Source: Enterococcus canis NBRC 100695
GTDB lineage: Bacteria > Bacillota > Bacilli > Lactobacillales > Enterococcaceae
DNA length: 64,000 bases
Reading direction: 5' to 3'
NCBI RefSeq assembly: GCF_001544375.1
Contig: NZ_BCQJ01000002.1
Span: 62,001-126,000 of the forward strand
Shown here: positions 7,321-15,275 of the stretch, in pieces
Layout: each line of letters opens with the position of its first letter
How positions within the stretch are numbered: the first letter of the stretch is position 1
The notes under the pieces: model-generated
Told to the model about the DNA's origin: nothing
Seen by the model: the letters and a program-made list of their open reading frames with translations, nothing else
Database searches by the model: none
Made by a program: the position numbers and the translations under genes

Positions 7321-8073
7321 ATGGAAAAAGTCGCAATCACTGAATTATTGGATACTTGCCTGACTGCTGGGAAAATCATGACGGAAAGTGGCTCGGAAGT
7401 TTACCGCGTGGAGGACACGATGGATCGCATCGCCGAGAGCGCTGGTGAACATAAAAGTACGAGTTATGTGACCGCAACAGGCCTTTTTATGGGAATCAAA
7501 GGTAGTCCTTATACCCAGTTAGAAAATATCAATGAACGCTCAATTGATTTAAATAAGGTCGCTGAAGTCAATCAATTGTCTCGCCAATTGGCAAATAAGG
7601 AACTCTCTTTTCCAATTTTTGCTGAATCGATTCGTAACTTAGCGACTGTGCCGCCTCTGTTTTCCATGCCTTTAAAGATTTTCTGCGCTGGAGCAGTCAG
7701 TTGTACTTTAATGTATATCTTCGGTGGTTCTTGGGTGGACTTTTTACCAACTTTCCTAGTTGGAAGCGCCGGATATGCCACACACCGTGGGGTCAAAAAG
7801 CTGGCACCTTTACGTTTTTTGAATGACTTTGTTGCGGCTTTTGTGATTGGTTTGCTGGCTTACCTCATGACAACTTGGCAATTTGGCCACGAAATCGACC
7901 ATATTATCATTGGCGCCGTGATGCCTTTAGTACCTGGCGTTGCAATCACCAACTCATTCCGTGATATTTTAGCTGGCCACTTACTTAGTGGGACCGCCCG
8001 CGGGACTGAGGCCGTCTTCTCCGCTGCTGCTATTGGAACTGGCATCGCCATAGTTTTCAAACTATTCTATTAA
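7321..8073 (+). CDS. ThrE-type threonine/serine exporter, large (YjjP-like) subunit
   Basis: A 250-residue protein with the DUF1212/ThrE N-terminal domain: the cytoplasmic start (LLDTCLTAGKIMTESGSEVYRVEDTMDRIAES) followed by about five membrane helices from residue 115 on, with VPGVAITNSFRDILAGHLLSG near the end. In split systems this YjjP-like subunit pairs with a YjjB-like small subunit, which is exactly the next gene, ten bases downstream. Together they match the two halves of ThrE of Corynebacterium. Substrate in this organism is inferred. ATG follows AGGAGGCGCAT. Confidence 0.9.
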   Translation: MEKVAITELLDTCLTAGKIMTESGSEVYRVEDTMDRIAESAGEHKSTSYVTATGLFMGIKGSPYTQLENINERSIDLNKVAEVNQLSRQLANKELSFPIFAESIRNLATVPPLFSMPLKIFCAGAVSCTLMYIFGGSWVDFLPTFLVGSAGYATHRGVKKLAPLRFLNDFVAAFVIGLLAYLMTTWQFGHEIDHIIIGAVMPLVPGVAITNSFRDILAGHLLSGTARGTEAVFSAAAIGTGIAIVFKLFY

Positions 8074-8083
8074 GGAGTATCTT

Positions 8084-8524
8084 ATGGAGCTATTGATTCA
8101 TTTTCTATTCAGTTTGATTGCAACAATCACATTTGCAGTTTTGACAAATGTCCCCAAGCGAGCATTGCTGGCATGCGGCTTAACTGGCGCTCTGGGTTGG
8201 CTAACCTTTTGGCTACTGAAAGACTTTAGTACGGGACCTACCTTCGCTAACTTTCTTGGTGCCGGCGTTATCGGGATTACTAGCGTATTCTTTTCCCGCA
8301 AATTAAAAATGCCTATGATTATCTTTAACATTCCTAGCCTAGTGCCACTCGTACCAGGTGGTCCCGCCTATCAAGCGGTTCGCAGCTTTGTCTTAGGTGA
8401 TTTAACGGGGGGCGTCAATCAGATGATGGTAGTCATCGCCACTGCTGGTGCAATTGCGGCTGGCTTCATGGCTACAACTTTAGTGGAAAATATTTTAAAG
8501 GCCTTACGCCGACAGCGAACATAA
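8084..8524 (+). CDS. ThrE-type threonine/serine exporter, small (YjjB-like) subunit
   Basis: A 146-residue protein with about four or five membrane helices and the DUF3815 pattern (RALLACGLTGALGWLTFWLL, then NIPSLVPLVPGGPAYQAVRSFVLGD). It mirrors the C-terminal half of single-chain ThrE exporters. It is co-transcribed with the YjjP-like gene and has its own AAGGAG site. A strong terminator follows. Confidence 0.9.
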   Translation: MELLIHFLFSLIATITFAVLTNVPKRALLACGLTGALGWLTFWLLKDFSTGPTFANFLGAGVIGITSVFFSRKLKMPMIIFNIPSLVPLVPGGPAYQAVRSFVLGDLTGGVNQMMVVIATAGAIAAGFMATTLVENILKALRRQRT

Positions 8525-8534
8525 AATGAACATT

Positions 8535-8584
8535 AAAAAGCGGTATGGCAAGATTGCTCAATCAATCTTCTCATACCGCTTTTT
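8535..8584. terminator. Bidirectional intrinsic terminator
   Basis: AAAAAGCGGTATG and CATACCGCTTTTT form the outer stem, with an additional inner AAGATTG/CAATCTT stem. It serves the convergent ThrE and universal-stress-protein operons. Confidence 0.85.
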
Positions 8585-8615
8585 GACAGCTTTTATTTTG
8601 AACAATACCTGGCTT

Positions 8616-9053
8616 TTATCTAACCACCATCACTGAACAAGGTGCATTCTTAGCCATATACGCTGCTTGTGAGCCAATAGTAAACAAACCTTTTTTCTCA
8701 TTGGATTTCGAACCACAAACTAGAAAATCACCCTTGAAACGCGGCAAGATATCATCCACAATAACCGGTCCAGGCTCGCCTTCATCTAAAAGGACTTCTA
8801 CGCCCGTCAGTCCGTTCATCTCGGCCCGTTGCCGGTAAGTCTCGGCAATCCGCGCAGCCTTCTCACGTTCAGTTGTTAAGACATCTACATCCAATACTTG
8901 ATAAACATTTAAGCGGTTGATCTCCATGACGGTGGCAATACCCAGAATACCGTTTGCTTGTTTGGCATACATGACAGCATACTCAAAGGCTTTTTCTGAA
9001 TCATCAGAGTCATCCACTGCCACTAAAATTCGTTCAAATCGTTTTACACTCAT
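8616..9053 (-). CDS. Universal stress protein (UspA family)
   Basis: A 145-residue cytoplasmic protein. It begins RILVAVDDSDDSEKAFEYA and carries the ATP-binding pattern G-x2-G-x9-G-S/T in slightly altered form near the C-terminus (CGSKSNEKKGLFTIGSQAAYMAKNAPCSVMVVR). ATG 9053 is chosen because GGAG lies ten bases before it; the longer TTG start sits on that site. It follows mntH by 12 bases in one operon, an arrangement I know from enterococci, and so is probably controlled by manganese. Confidence 0.9.
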   Translation of the reverse strand: MSVKRFERILVAVDDSDDSEKAFEYAVMYAKQANGILGIATVMEINRLNVYQVLDVDVLTTEREKAARIAETYRQRAEMNGLTGVEVLLDEGEPGPVIVDDILPRFKGDFLVCGSKSNEKKGLFTIGSQAAYMAKNAPCSVMVVR

Positions 9054-9065
9054 TCTTCTCAACTC

Positions 9066-10418
9066 CTACGCGTTGGTACCAGTCAAAGTACCGTAGATTA
9101 GAAACAGATTCAGTAAGGTTAACGCAATCGTGATGACCCATGCTAATATTTTGACCCACAATGGATTAACAAAACGTCCCATGGTCTTTTTATCACTCGT
9201 ATATAAGGTCAATGGAATAATAGAAACCGGCAGTGCGATACTTAGGAACACTTGCGTATACAGGAGCAAATCTTCTACAGCCGTTTCGCTTCCTCCGTAA
9301 AGGATGACACAGATAATAACGGGAATAATCGCTAAAAGTCTTGTCACAACACGCCGCATCCAAAGAGGCATTTTCAAATTAATGAACCCTTCCATGACAA
9401 TTTGTCCGGATAACGTTCCTGTAATCGTTGAGTTTTGACCGGATGCTAACAGCGCTACTGCAAACAAGGTACTAAGGATTGGACTGGCAATATTCCCAAC
9501 AATTGAAGGATCTTTTAGGGCATCATACAAATCAACAAACCGACCTAAGTCACTATTAGTACCGTAGAATAAAGCGCCGCCTAATACTAACAACAGACAG
9601 TTCACAACAAAAGCAACCGTCAATTGGATATTGGAGTCCCATGTAGTGAAGCGAATGGCTGTCGCAATTTGTTTTTCATCCGTTCTATCTAGTTTTCGAG
9701 CTTGGGCAATAGAGGAATGTAGATATAAATTATGGGGCATGACCGTCGCTCCCACAATTCCCAAAGCTAAGAAAAGCATGGATTTATCTGTCGCAATTTT
9801 CGTATCGGGAATAAAGCCTCGCAAAATTTCACCGATATTAGGATCAGCTAACGCTACCTCGTAAGCAAAGACTAAGAAAATCACGGCAATCAAGCAGGAA
9901 ACAATTGCCTCAATTTTACGAAACCCTAATTTTGTCAGTAATAGTAACAACAGAACATCGAAGGTTGTAATCAAAACACCCAATAATAATGGGAAACCAA
10001 ACAGCAATTGCAGTGCAACCGCCCCACCGATGACTTCCGCAATATCGGTTGCCATAATCGCCAATTCAGTAATCACCCACAAAACGACACCGGTTTTCTT
10101 CCCAGTGTGCGCTCTCGTTGCCTGTGCTAAATCATGGCCCGTGACGATACCAAGTTTTGCTGCCATACTTTGTAGTAACATGGCAATTAAACTAGAAAGT
10201 AAAATGACACTTAACAAGGCATATTTGTATTGGGCCCCGCCGGCAATCGACGTAATCCAGTTACCAGGATCCATATACCCAACAGCAACTAACGCACCTG
10301 GACCGCTATATGCCAGCAATGTTTTAAAAAAACTGGCATTTTTAGGAACTTCTACGGTATTGTTAATTTCTTCTAAGCTTGGTCCATTAGCGTACTCAAT
10401 CAATTTCTTTTCTTTCAT
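9066..10418 (-). CDS. mntH: Nramp-family divalent metal (Mn2+) transporter
   Basis: A 450-residue proton-coupled Mn2+/Fe2+ importer with eleven or so membrane helices. The metal-binding DPGN motif is at residues 50-53, and the second binding helix has [10 protein letters not shown] around residue 225. A hydrophilic N-terminus of about 30 residues precedes the first helix. ATG 10418 is chosen over the longer GTG because TGAGGAG lies eight bases before it. A promoter with an overlapping MntR-like palindrome lies upstream. The gene leads an operon with the universal stress protein. Confidence 0.95.
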   Translation of the reverse strand: MKEKKLIEYANGPSLEEINNTVEVPKNASFFKTLLAYSGPGALVAVGYMDPGNWITSIAGGAQYKYALLSVILLSSLIAMLLQSMAAKLGIVTGHDLAQATRAHTGKKTGVVLWVITELAIMATDIAEVIGGAVALQLLFGFPLLLGVLITTFDVLLLLLLTKLGFRKIEAIVSCLIAVIFLVFAYEVALADPNIGEILRGFIPDTKIATDKSMLFLALGIVGATVMPHNLYLHSSIAQARKLDRTDEKQIATAIRFTTWDSNIQLTVAFVVNCLLLVLGGALFYGTNSDLGRFVDLYDALKDPSIVGNIASPILSTLFAVALLASGQNSTITGTLSGQIVMEGFINLKMPLWMRRVVTRLLAIIPVIICVILYGGSETAVEDLLLYTQVFLSIALPVSIIPLTLYTSDKKTMGRFVNPLWVKILAWVITIALTLLNLFLIYGTLTGTNA

Positions 10419-10464
10419 ACTCTCCACTCCTCAAGGTATGTCTTAAGGATACAAAAGTTACTTT

Positions 10465-10519
10465 TTAGGCATACCGAACTTTTCGAATCAATTATATTCC
10501 TAAGTAATTTTTTTGTAAA
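10465..10519 (-). promoter_or_regulatory. mntH promoter with MntR/DtxR-like operator
   Basis: On the minus strand TTTACA (10514-10519) and TATAAT (10491-10496) are separated by 17 bases. Just downstream, about where transcription starts, is TTCGGTATGCCTAA (10465-10478), a near-palindrome with TTAGG/CCGAA arms as in DtxR-family metal regulator sites. This fits repression by an MntR/EfaR-type protein when Mn2+ is plentiful. Confidence 0.7.
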
Positions 10520-10619
10520 CTAAAAACATTCATCTTTTTTGACGTTCTACCAAACTAGCTTTAGTCTTTCTTAGAACTTTTTTGCTAGTAATCTTTCACA
10601 AATTCGATTATGATAAATC

Positions 10620-10633
10620 TGTTAACGTTTTCA
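10620..10633. promoter_or_regulatory. Candidate cre site (CcpA)
   Basis: TGTTAACGTTTTCA fits the consensus TGWNANCGNTNWCA at all fixed positions. It lies in the long gap between mntH and the TVP38 gene, 160 bases before the latter. Confidence 0.45.
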
Positions 10634-10653
10634 ACGAAAAACTAGGTCTGAAG

Positions 10654-10679
10654 CATGACGCAGGATTCGCCTGCCCATG
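10654..10679 (+). other. Hairpin in the leader upstream of the TVP38 gene
   Basis: CATG-AC-GCAGG and CCTGC-C-CATG form a stem with a five-base loop. It has no T-run, so it is not a terminator. The 10428-10793 gap also holds the mntH promoter, a cre-like site and, at 10754-10759, a TATAAT that is the likely -10 for the TVP38 gene, though its -35 is poor. No ORF or RNA gene is evident in the rest. Confidence 0.35.
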
Positions 10680-10793
10680 TTATAGTATATTCAACTTACA
10701 AGTTTGTTCGTTGTCTGACAGATGAATCAATGGGCAATTATTCTAGCAGCCCTTATAATACTAGTATACGATTGAATTAAAGGAGATGAAACT

Positions 10794-11387
10794 ATGAGCA
10801 TCGCACTTTCACGAAAAATCATCAATGCCCTCTCAATTATGGGTTTGATTGCTACGGTCGCTGTAACGATCTATCTATTCCAAATGGGTGTCTTTCGAGA
10901 TACAAATTCTTTAAGAGGATTGGTGGGAGATGCCGTCATCTTGGGTCCCGTAATTTTTATCTTGATCCAAATCCTGCAAGTTGTCGTTCCAGTGATTCCT
11001 GGAGGTGTCAGTTGTGCGGCAGGTGTCTTGATTTTCGGTCCAGTTGCGGGTTTCATTTATAACTACATCGGAATCGCGATTGGTTCTATTATCATCTTCT
11101 TATTAGGACGCCGTTATGGCAAACCATTTATCTTAAGTCTGATTTCCGAAAAAACTTACGATAAATATATTGGCTGGTTGGACAATGATAAACGCTTTGA
11201 ACGTCTATTCGCCTTAGCGATTTTCTTCCCAGTAGCTCCTGATGATGCCCTTTGTCTGATGGCAGGTTTGACAAATATGAGCTTAAAGAAATTTTCTCTG
11301 ATCATTATTTTAGCAAAACCATTCTCCATCTTCTTATACAGCCTAGCTTTGATTTACGGCGGTACATTCTTGACAAACTTGCTGTAA
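10794..11387 (+). CDS. TVP38/TMEM64 family membrane protein
   Basis: A 197-residue protein with about six membrane segments and the SNARE-associated/DedA-like core: VPVIPGGVSCAAGVLIFGPVAG-type loop, then a G-R-RYGKPF segment and FFPVAPDDALCLMAGLTNMS. TVP38-type proteins are related to DedA scramblases and are thought to move lipids across the membrane; the exact substrate is unknown. ATG follows AAAGGAGATGAAACT. Monocistronic, with a terminator behind it. Confidence 0.85.
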   Translation: MSIALSRKIINALSIMGLIATVAVTIYLFQMGVFRDTNSLRGLVGDAVILGPVIFILIQILQVVVPVIPGGVSCAAGVLIFGPVAGFIYNYIGIAIGSIIIFLLGRRYGKPFILSLISEKTYDKYIGWLDNDKRFERLFALAIFFPVAPDDALCLMAGLTNMSLKKFSLIIILAKPFSIFLYSLALIYGGTFLTNLL

Positions 11388-11409
11388 GCAATGCTTCATT
11401 TTACCTTGT

Positions 11410-11466
11410 AAAAGCCCAAGAGACCTCTGTCGTGACATCCGGCAGAAATAGTCTTAGGGCTTTTTT
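11410..11466 (+). terminator. Intrinsic terminator
   Basis: AAAAGCCC and GGGCTTTTTT enclose an inner stem TCTGTCG/CGGCAGA; the distal arm ends in a T-run. Confidence 0.75.
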
Positions 11467-11534
11467 ATTGGAACAATTAGTTTTATTCGCCAAGTTGGCT
11501 TAGCGTTTGTTATGATGAAAAAGAGGTGGTTAAA

Positions 11535-13334
11535 ATGAAATACCTTAAAAACAGTTTAATCAATACTTGGGAATTCTTACGAGATACCCAAGCCTATTTC
11601 CGTGACGTCCTTTTGATGCATGGCTTTATGCTGTTTATCTTATTGCCTTTGTTGGCACGAGCCACCCGTTTTGTTTTAGCGCGCGGTTCGATTCAATACC
11701 TTAGTTACGACAATATCCAAGAGATTCTCACCAAACACCCTGGGGTTCTGATTGCCTTGCTGGTGATTTTGCTGTTGATTTTATTAGCGGTTTATATTGA
11801 ATTCACTTTTCTTCTACTAAGTGTCTACTTTATCAAAAAGAGACAGCCCATAAGCTTAAAAGCACTCCTGCGGGCCACCTTACTGCAATTGAAAAAGATT
11901 CGTCTGTCCGTCATCCTGTTTTATCTCTTTTACTTTTTATTGATTTCACCGATGGCCGGGCTAGGATTCCATTCAGAGCTGCTTTCTCGCATCAAAATTC
12001 CAGCATTTATTTTAGACTTTATCTTTGCTAATCGAGTGACCATCATTGTTGCCTTTGTCTTATTCTACCTAGCATGTATGTATATCGGAATTCGCTTGAT
12101 CTTTGCTTTGCCAGAAATGATTTTGCGCGATCGTCCCTTCCGTTTAGCAGTCAAAGAGAGTTGGACGTTGACTCGCCGGCGCTTTCTTCATTTAGTTGGT
12201 CAATTCTTTTTGCTGACAATCGTTGTTGGTAGTATTGCTGCCTTAGGTTATGGTGGATTGATTCTACTACAAGGACTGATTGAGCAATACTGGGCAGAGT
12301 ACGCCTTGACCAGTGCGGTGATTATTTTGACTCTATTACAGGTTGTTTGGCTCATTAACATTATCTTGTCTACTGTCGTCGTTTTTTATTTAATCATTGA
12401 CTATATGGATGATGAAGGCTTTCTACCGGAGATTCCTACTTGGTTTGAAACAGGAGCTGTCCGCGAGCGTCATTGGACGACAAAAGAGGTTATGCTATTT
12501 ACTTTCGTCGCAGCAGGTATGGGCATTGGCGTTGGTAGCTACAATTACAATTATTTAGCCATGAATGACTGGTCAGAGCCTATTTTGATTTCTCACCGGG
12601 GAGTCGATCGTCAGAATGGCGTTCAGAATACGATTGCTTCATTAGAAAAAACAGCGAAATTAAAACCAGATTATGTGGAGATTGATATTCAAGAAACCAA
12701 GGATGGCCAGTTTGTGCTCTTTCATGATCCTTCTTTAAAACAGCTGGGGGGAATCAATCAGCCAATTCAAAAACTGACCTTAGCGGAATTACAGCAAGTA
12801 ACGTTAAAAGAAAATGGCTATGAAGCCCCGATTGCGACTGCGGATGATTACTTTGCAAAGGCGGTAGCACTCAAACAACCCTTATTGATTGAGATTAAGA
12901 CATCTAAGTTTGATTCGCCAGATTTAACGACTCGCTTTCTAGAAAAATATGGACAGTTGATTCAAGAACAACACTTTATCTTACAAAGTCTCACCTATCA
13001 GACCGTATTAGATTTAAAATCTGCTCTACCGAACGTTAAAACGGGTTACATTCTGCCATTTAATATTATTGGGCCACCAATCATGCCGGTTGATTTCTTT
13101 TCAATGGAATATAGTACTTTGAACCAAAACTTTGTTAACTCTGCACATCGTGACGGCAAACAAGTTTATGCCTGGACTGTTAATGAAGGTGAAGAAGCTG
13201 CCCGGATGATGTTTTATGGAACTGATGGTTTGATTACCGATGATTTAGAAAGTGTCCGTGCCGGATTGAAAGAGGCTAAGACCACACCTACTTACGCGGA
13301 TAAAATGTTAAACTTTCTGATTGGATTCGGTTAG
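11535..13334 (+). CDS. Membrane-anchored glycerophosphodiester phosphodiesterase
   Basis: A 599-residue protein. The first about 340 residues form a multi-helix membrane domain typical of the GPDPase_memb family. The remainder is a GDPD TIM-barrel domain: SHRG (start of the barrel), EIDIQ with metal-binding acidic residues, and LFHDPSL with the catalytic HD, ending in YAWTVNEGEEAARMMFYGTDGLITDD. It hydrolyses glycerophosphodiesters to glycerol-3-phosphate and an alcohol; in Gram-positives this domain class acts on lipid or lipoteichoic acid products. ATG 11535 follows AGAGGTGG; the longer start at 11526 lies on the ribosome site. Confidence 0.92.
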   Translation: MKYLKNSLINTWEFLRDTQAYFRDVLLMHGFMLFILLPLLARATRFVLARGSIQYLSYDNIQEILTKHPGVLIALLVILLLILLAVYIEFTFLLLSVYFIKKRQPISLKALLRATLLQLKKIRLSVILFYLFYFLLISPMAGLGFHSELLSRIKIPAFILDFIFANRVTIIVAFVLFYLACMYIGIRLIFALPEMILRDRPFRLAVKESWTLTRRRFLHLVGQFFLLTIVVGSIAALGYGGLILLQGLIEQYWAEYALTSAVIILTLLQVVWLINIILSTVVVFYLIIDYMDDEGFLPEIPTWFETGAVRERHWTTKEVMLFTFVAAGMGIGVGSYNYNYLAMNDWSEPILISHRGVDRQNGVQNTIASLEKTAKLKPDYVEIDIQETKDGQFVLFHDPSLKQLGGINQPIQKLTLAELQQVTLKENGYEAPIATADDYFAKAVALKQPLLIEIKTSKFDSPDLTTRFLEKYGQLIQEQHFILQSLTYQTVLDLKSALPNVKTGYILPFNIIGPPIMPVDFFSMEYSTLNQNFVNSAHRDGKQVYAWTVNEGEEAARMMFYGTDGLITDDLESVRAGLKEAKTTPTYADKMLNFLIGFG

Positions 13335-13370
13335 TCACAAGCGTCACAGGAAATTCGAGTACCAACTAAC

Positions 13371-13416
13371 AAAAAAGAGCCAGATGGGTGAACTTTCACT
13401 CCATCTGGCTCTTTTT
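13371..13416. terminator. Bidirectional intrinsic terminator
   Basis: AAAAAGAGCCAGATGG and CCATCTGGCTCTTTTT form a long perfect stem between the convergent phosphodiesterase gene and the 37-residue ORF, whose stop codon it touches. Confidence 0.92.
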
Positions 13417-13529
13417 CAGGAACGTCCTCGTTCCGTTTGCATCTCTTTAACAGCTTTATACACAGCGACAATAGCGGGGATCGCCGAAATGATCGCCAGC
13501 ACCACTCTCGTTTTACTTCCTTTTGCCAT
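13416..13529 (-). CDS. Small basic/hydrophobic protein (37 residues)
   Basis: ATG 13529 to TGA 13416-13418, preceded by GGAGGG at seven bases. The product starts MAKGSKTRVVLAIISAIPAI, with one hydrophobic stretch at about 8-23 flanked by basic residues, then VKEMQTERGRS. A promoter TTGTAA-17-CAATAT fits upstream (13573-13578 and 13550-13555). Promoter, ribosome site and terminator in place make it likely real. No family recognised; short cationic helices occur in type I toxins and in small regulatory peptides, but nothing decides between these. Confidence 0.6.
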   Translation of the reverse strand: MAKGSKTRVVLAIISAIPAIVAVYKAVKEMQTERGRS

Positions 13530-13590
13530 CTGGCATCCCTCCTTTATGTATATTGTAATCGAAATACTATGTTTACAAAACTATTTGCTC

Positions 13591-13806
13591 TTAAGATGCT
13601 GTTTGAATCGACGTTTCTTGTAGAAAGTCACATAAACGTACAACTGCACGCCCTTGCTTTTCTAGAACAGGAACACGGTCACCCTGATCATATTCTTCTA
13701 CCAATACCACCGCAGTATTCGTATAAACTTGTAGTACAGTGCCTACGATTCCCTTATCAATCTCAACGCCTTTACAAAAATATGTTTTGCCAATTTGAAT
13801 CTCCAT
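13591..13806 (-). CDS. DUF2187-like small protein
   Basis: A 71-residue protein resembling the DUF2187 family (YkvS-like, KOW/SH3-like beta barrel): GKTYFCKGVEIDKGIVGTVLQVYTNTAVVLVEEYD followed by VVRLCDFL. Function unknown. ATG 13806 lies behind AGGAGTGAAAATGT. The gene is separate from the 37-residue ORF by 61 bases, which contain the promoter of the latter. Confidence 0.75.
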   Translation of the reverse strand: MEIQIGKTYFCKGVEIDKGIVGTVLQVYTNTAVVLVEEYDQGDRVPVLEKQGRAVVRLCDFLQETSIQTAS

Positions 13807-14130
13807 ACATTTTCACTCCTACTGTTATTTTTCTTAGTATTACCATAACAGATAACCTCAGTTATGAAAACGCTTTTCTTTGAATTTTTTCATTTTTTTT
13901 TTAGATATCTCTTGCCGAAATTTTTTCGAACCGATAATCCATATGATTTCTCACAATATATCGCGAGTAAACTTTAGACGTTCCTCCAAATCAGATAACA
14001 ACTTCTGGAAAATCTTAAAATTTTTCCATAAAAAAATGAGAATGTTCGTCGTTATCTTAACAATTGCATGGCGATTATGATAAGGAGTGCTAAATTTTTA
14101 TTCATACTTACTGTTTTTAACGAGAATCTC
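13807..14130. other. AT-rich intergenic stretch
   Basis: No ORF with a ribosome site and no RNA gene is visible. It contains an inverted repeat CATAAC/GTTATG at 13844-13866, plausibly in the promoter zone of the minus-strand DUF2187-like gene, and a small CGAAATTTTTTCG repeat near 13915-13930. The promoter of the rightward gene starts at 14131. Confidence 0.4.
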
Positions 14131-14159
14131 TTGTCACTATTGGTATAGGAGCGTATTCT
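14131..14159 (+). promoter_or_regulatory. Promoter for the 119-residue membrane protein
   Basis: TTGTCA (14131-14136), 17 bases, TATTCT (14154-14159); the start codon lies about 20 bases further on. Confidence 0.6.
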
Positions 14160-14179
14160 TCGTATTAGGAGGGATTGCG

Positions 14180-14539
14180 ATGAGACGATTAAAAGATTGG
14201 TTGCCGCTTTTGGTATACTTTTTGCCGTTTGCCTATTTGGCAATGTACGTTGACTTTCAAAAAGAATCTGTGATGGGCTTTTTATTAGCCTTAATTGTTT
14301 TATTCCCTTTTAGCTTTTATTTAGCGCTGCGAAAACAGTATTCATTGATTATTATCGGAAATTTGATTTCTATTGCGTTTTCGATCTTCCTTACTTTCCA
14401 ATTTGATGCTTGGCACCATCATTATCAAACTGCCTCCCCTATCACGTTATGCTTACTTTCGTCGCTTTTATTACTTGTTTGCCAAGTAATTGGTGGCTTT
14501 TGGGGTACCTATATGCGTCGTTTTCAAGCTCCTGTATAA
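14180..14539 (+). CDS. Unknown 119-residue membrane protein
   Basis: Four hydrophobic segments (about residues 8-22, 31-49, 54-74 and 87-107) and short basic loops. ATG 14180 follows AGGAGGG at six bases; the ORF can be extended upstream only without a ribosome site. No family recognised. It is monocistronic between a good promoter and a strong terminator. Confidence 0.72.
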   Translation: MRRLKDWLPLLVYFLPFAYLAMYVDFQKESVMGFLLALIVLFPFSFYLALRKQYSLIIIGNLISIAFSIFLTFQFDAWHHHYQTASPITLCLLSSLLLLVCQVIGGFWGTYMRRFQAPV

Positions 14540-14596
14540 AAAAATCCAGTAATGAGGAAAATCTTTTAAAGATCTTCTCTTATTACTGGATTTTTA
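14537..14596. terminator. Bidirectional intrinsic terminator
   Basis: AAATCCAGTAAT and ATTACTGGATTTTT form the outer stem, with an inner GAAAATC/GATCTTC stem. It serves the convergent membrane-protein gene and the Mga-like operon. Confidence 0.85.
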
Positions 14597-14746
14597 TTGT
14601 CGTTGACTCAGCCAATCCCAGACCACTTCTGCCAGTCCGTATAATAGGATGATGGCACCAACCCAAGCAAACATACGCGCTACCATACCTAAATAGATAA
14701 ACGCAATCCCCGTCCAGAAATGGCCATTTTCAAAAAGTTTAGTCAT
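14594..14746 (-). CDS. Small hydrophobic protein (50 residues), coupled to the Phd-like gene
   Basis: ATG 14746 to TAA 14594-14596. The product starts MTKLFENGHFWTGIAFIYLG and has one long hydrophobic helix (about 11-42) ending DWLSQRQ. Its start overlaps the stop region of the preceding gene by eight bases (ATGACTAA), so it is probably translated by coupling; no independent ribosome site is seen. Too short for normal gene callers. Function unknown; a membrane partner of the upstream protein is one possibility. Confidence 0.5.
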   Translation of the reverse strand: MTKLFENGHFWTGIAFIYLGMVARMFAWVGAIILLYGLAEVVWDWLSQRQ

Positions 14747-15245
14747 GATTAACAGGAACATGGAACCGTTTAATAATCAACTGATCAAACAACGCCGCTT
14801 GACTATCTGGTGTCCCAATCAATTCCACCTTCACTGCATTATCCCGTTGTCTTAATTGGTATACTAGTTTACCGGTCTCCTCTAATTCTTTAACGATATT
14901 GCCAACGCCACCGAATTCACTCTTTTTCGTAATGAAACCTAGCTCGATCATATGATCATCAATCCATTTGGCTGTCGTCACTTTTTCTCCAGGAAAAAGA
15001 TTTTTTAGAGATTGTAGTAATTCTGATTCTTCGCCTTCTAGTGAAACGTCTTCCATTGGTAATTCTTCTAAATCATCTACTAACCGCTCATATTGTTCTT
15101 GCGTAATCATCACGCCAGCCACTTTCTCACGGTTAAAAATATAAACGCCGGTTCCTTTTTCACGTGCTAACTGAAAAACTTCCATCGGCGATTTTTTAAC
15201 GTCTGTGATTGATGCTGTGGGAACTTCTAACTTTTTCAACTCCAT
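14739..15245 (-). CDS. Phd/YefM-like antitoxin-domain protein with long C-terminal extension
   Basis: A 168-residue protein. Residues 7-60 look like the Phd/YefM antitoxin fold (TASITDVKKSPMEVFQLAREKGTGVYIFNREKVAGVMITQEQYERLVDDLEEL). The remaining about 110 residues are soluble and unlike ordinary antitoxin tails. No recognisable Doc or YoeB toxin is next to it. ATG 15245 is chosen because AGAGGTG lies at seven to nine bases. It lies 30 bases behind the Mga-like regulator and overlaps a 50-residue hydrophobic ORF. It may be a plain regulator and not part of a toxin-antitoxin pair. Confidence 0.65.
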   Translation of the reverse strand: MELKKLEVPTASITDVKKSPMEVFQLAREKGTGVYIFNREKVAGVMITQEQYERLVDDLEELPMEDVSLEGEESELLQSLKNLFPGEKVTTAKWIDDHMIELGFITKKSEFGGVGNIVKELEETGKLVYQLRQRDNAVKVELIGTPDSQAALFDQLIIKRFHVPVNHD

Positions 15246-15275
15246 CTTCTTCACCTCTTCTTTATTATAAACTTT

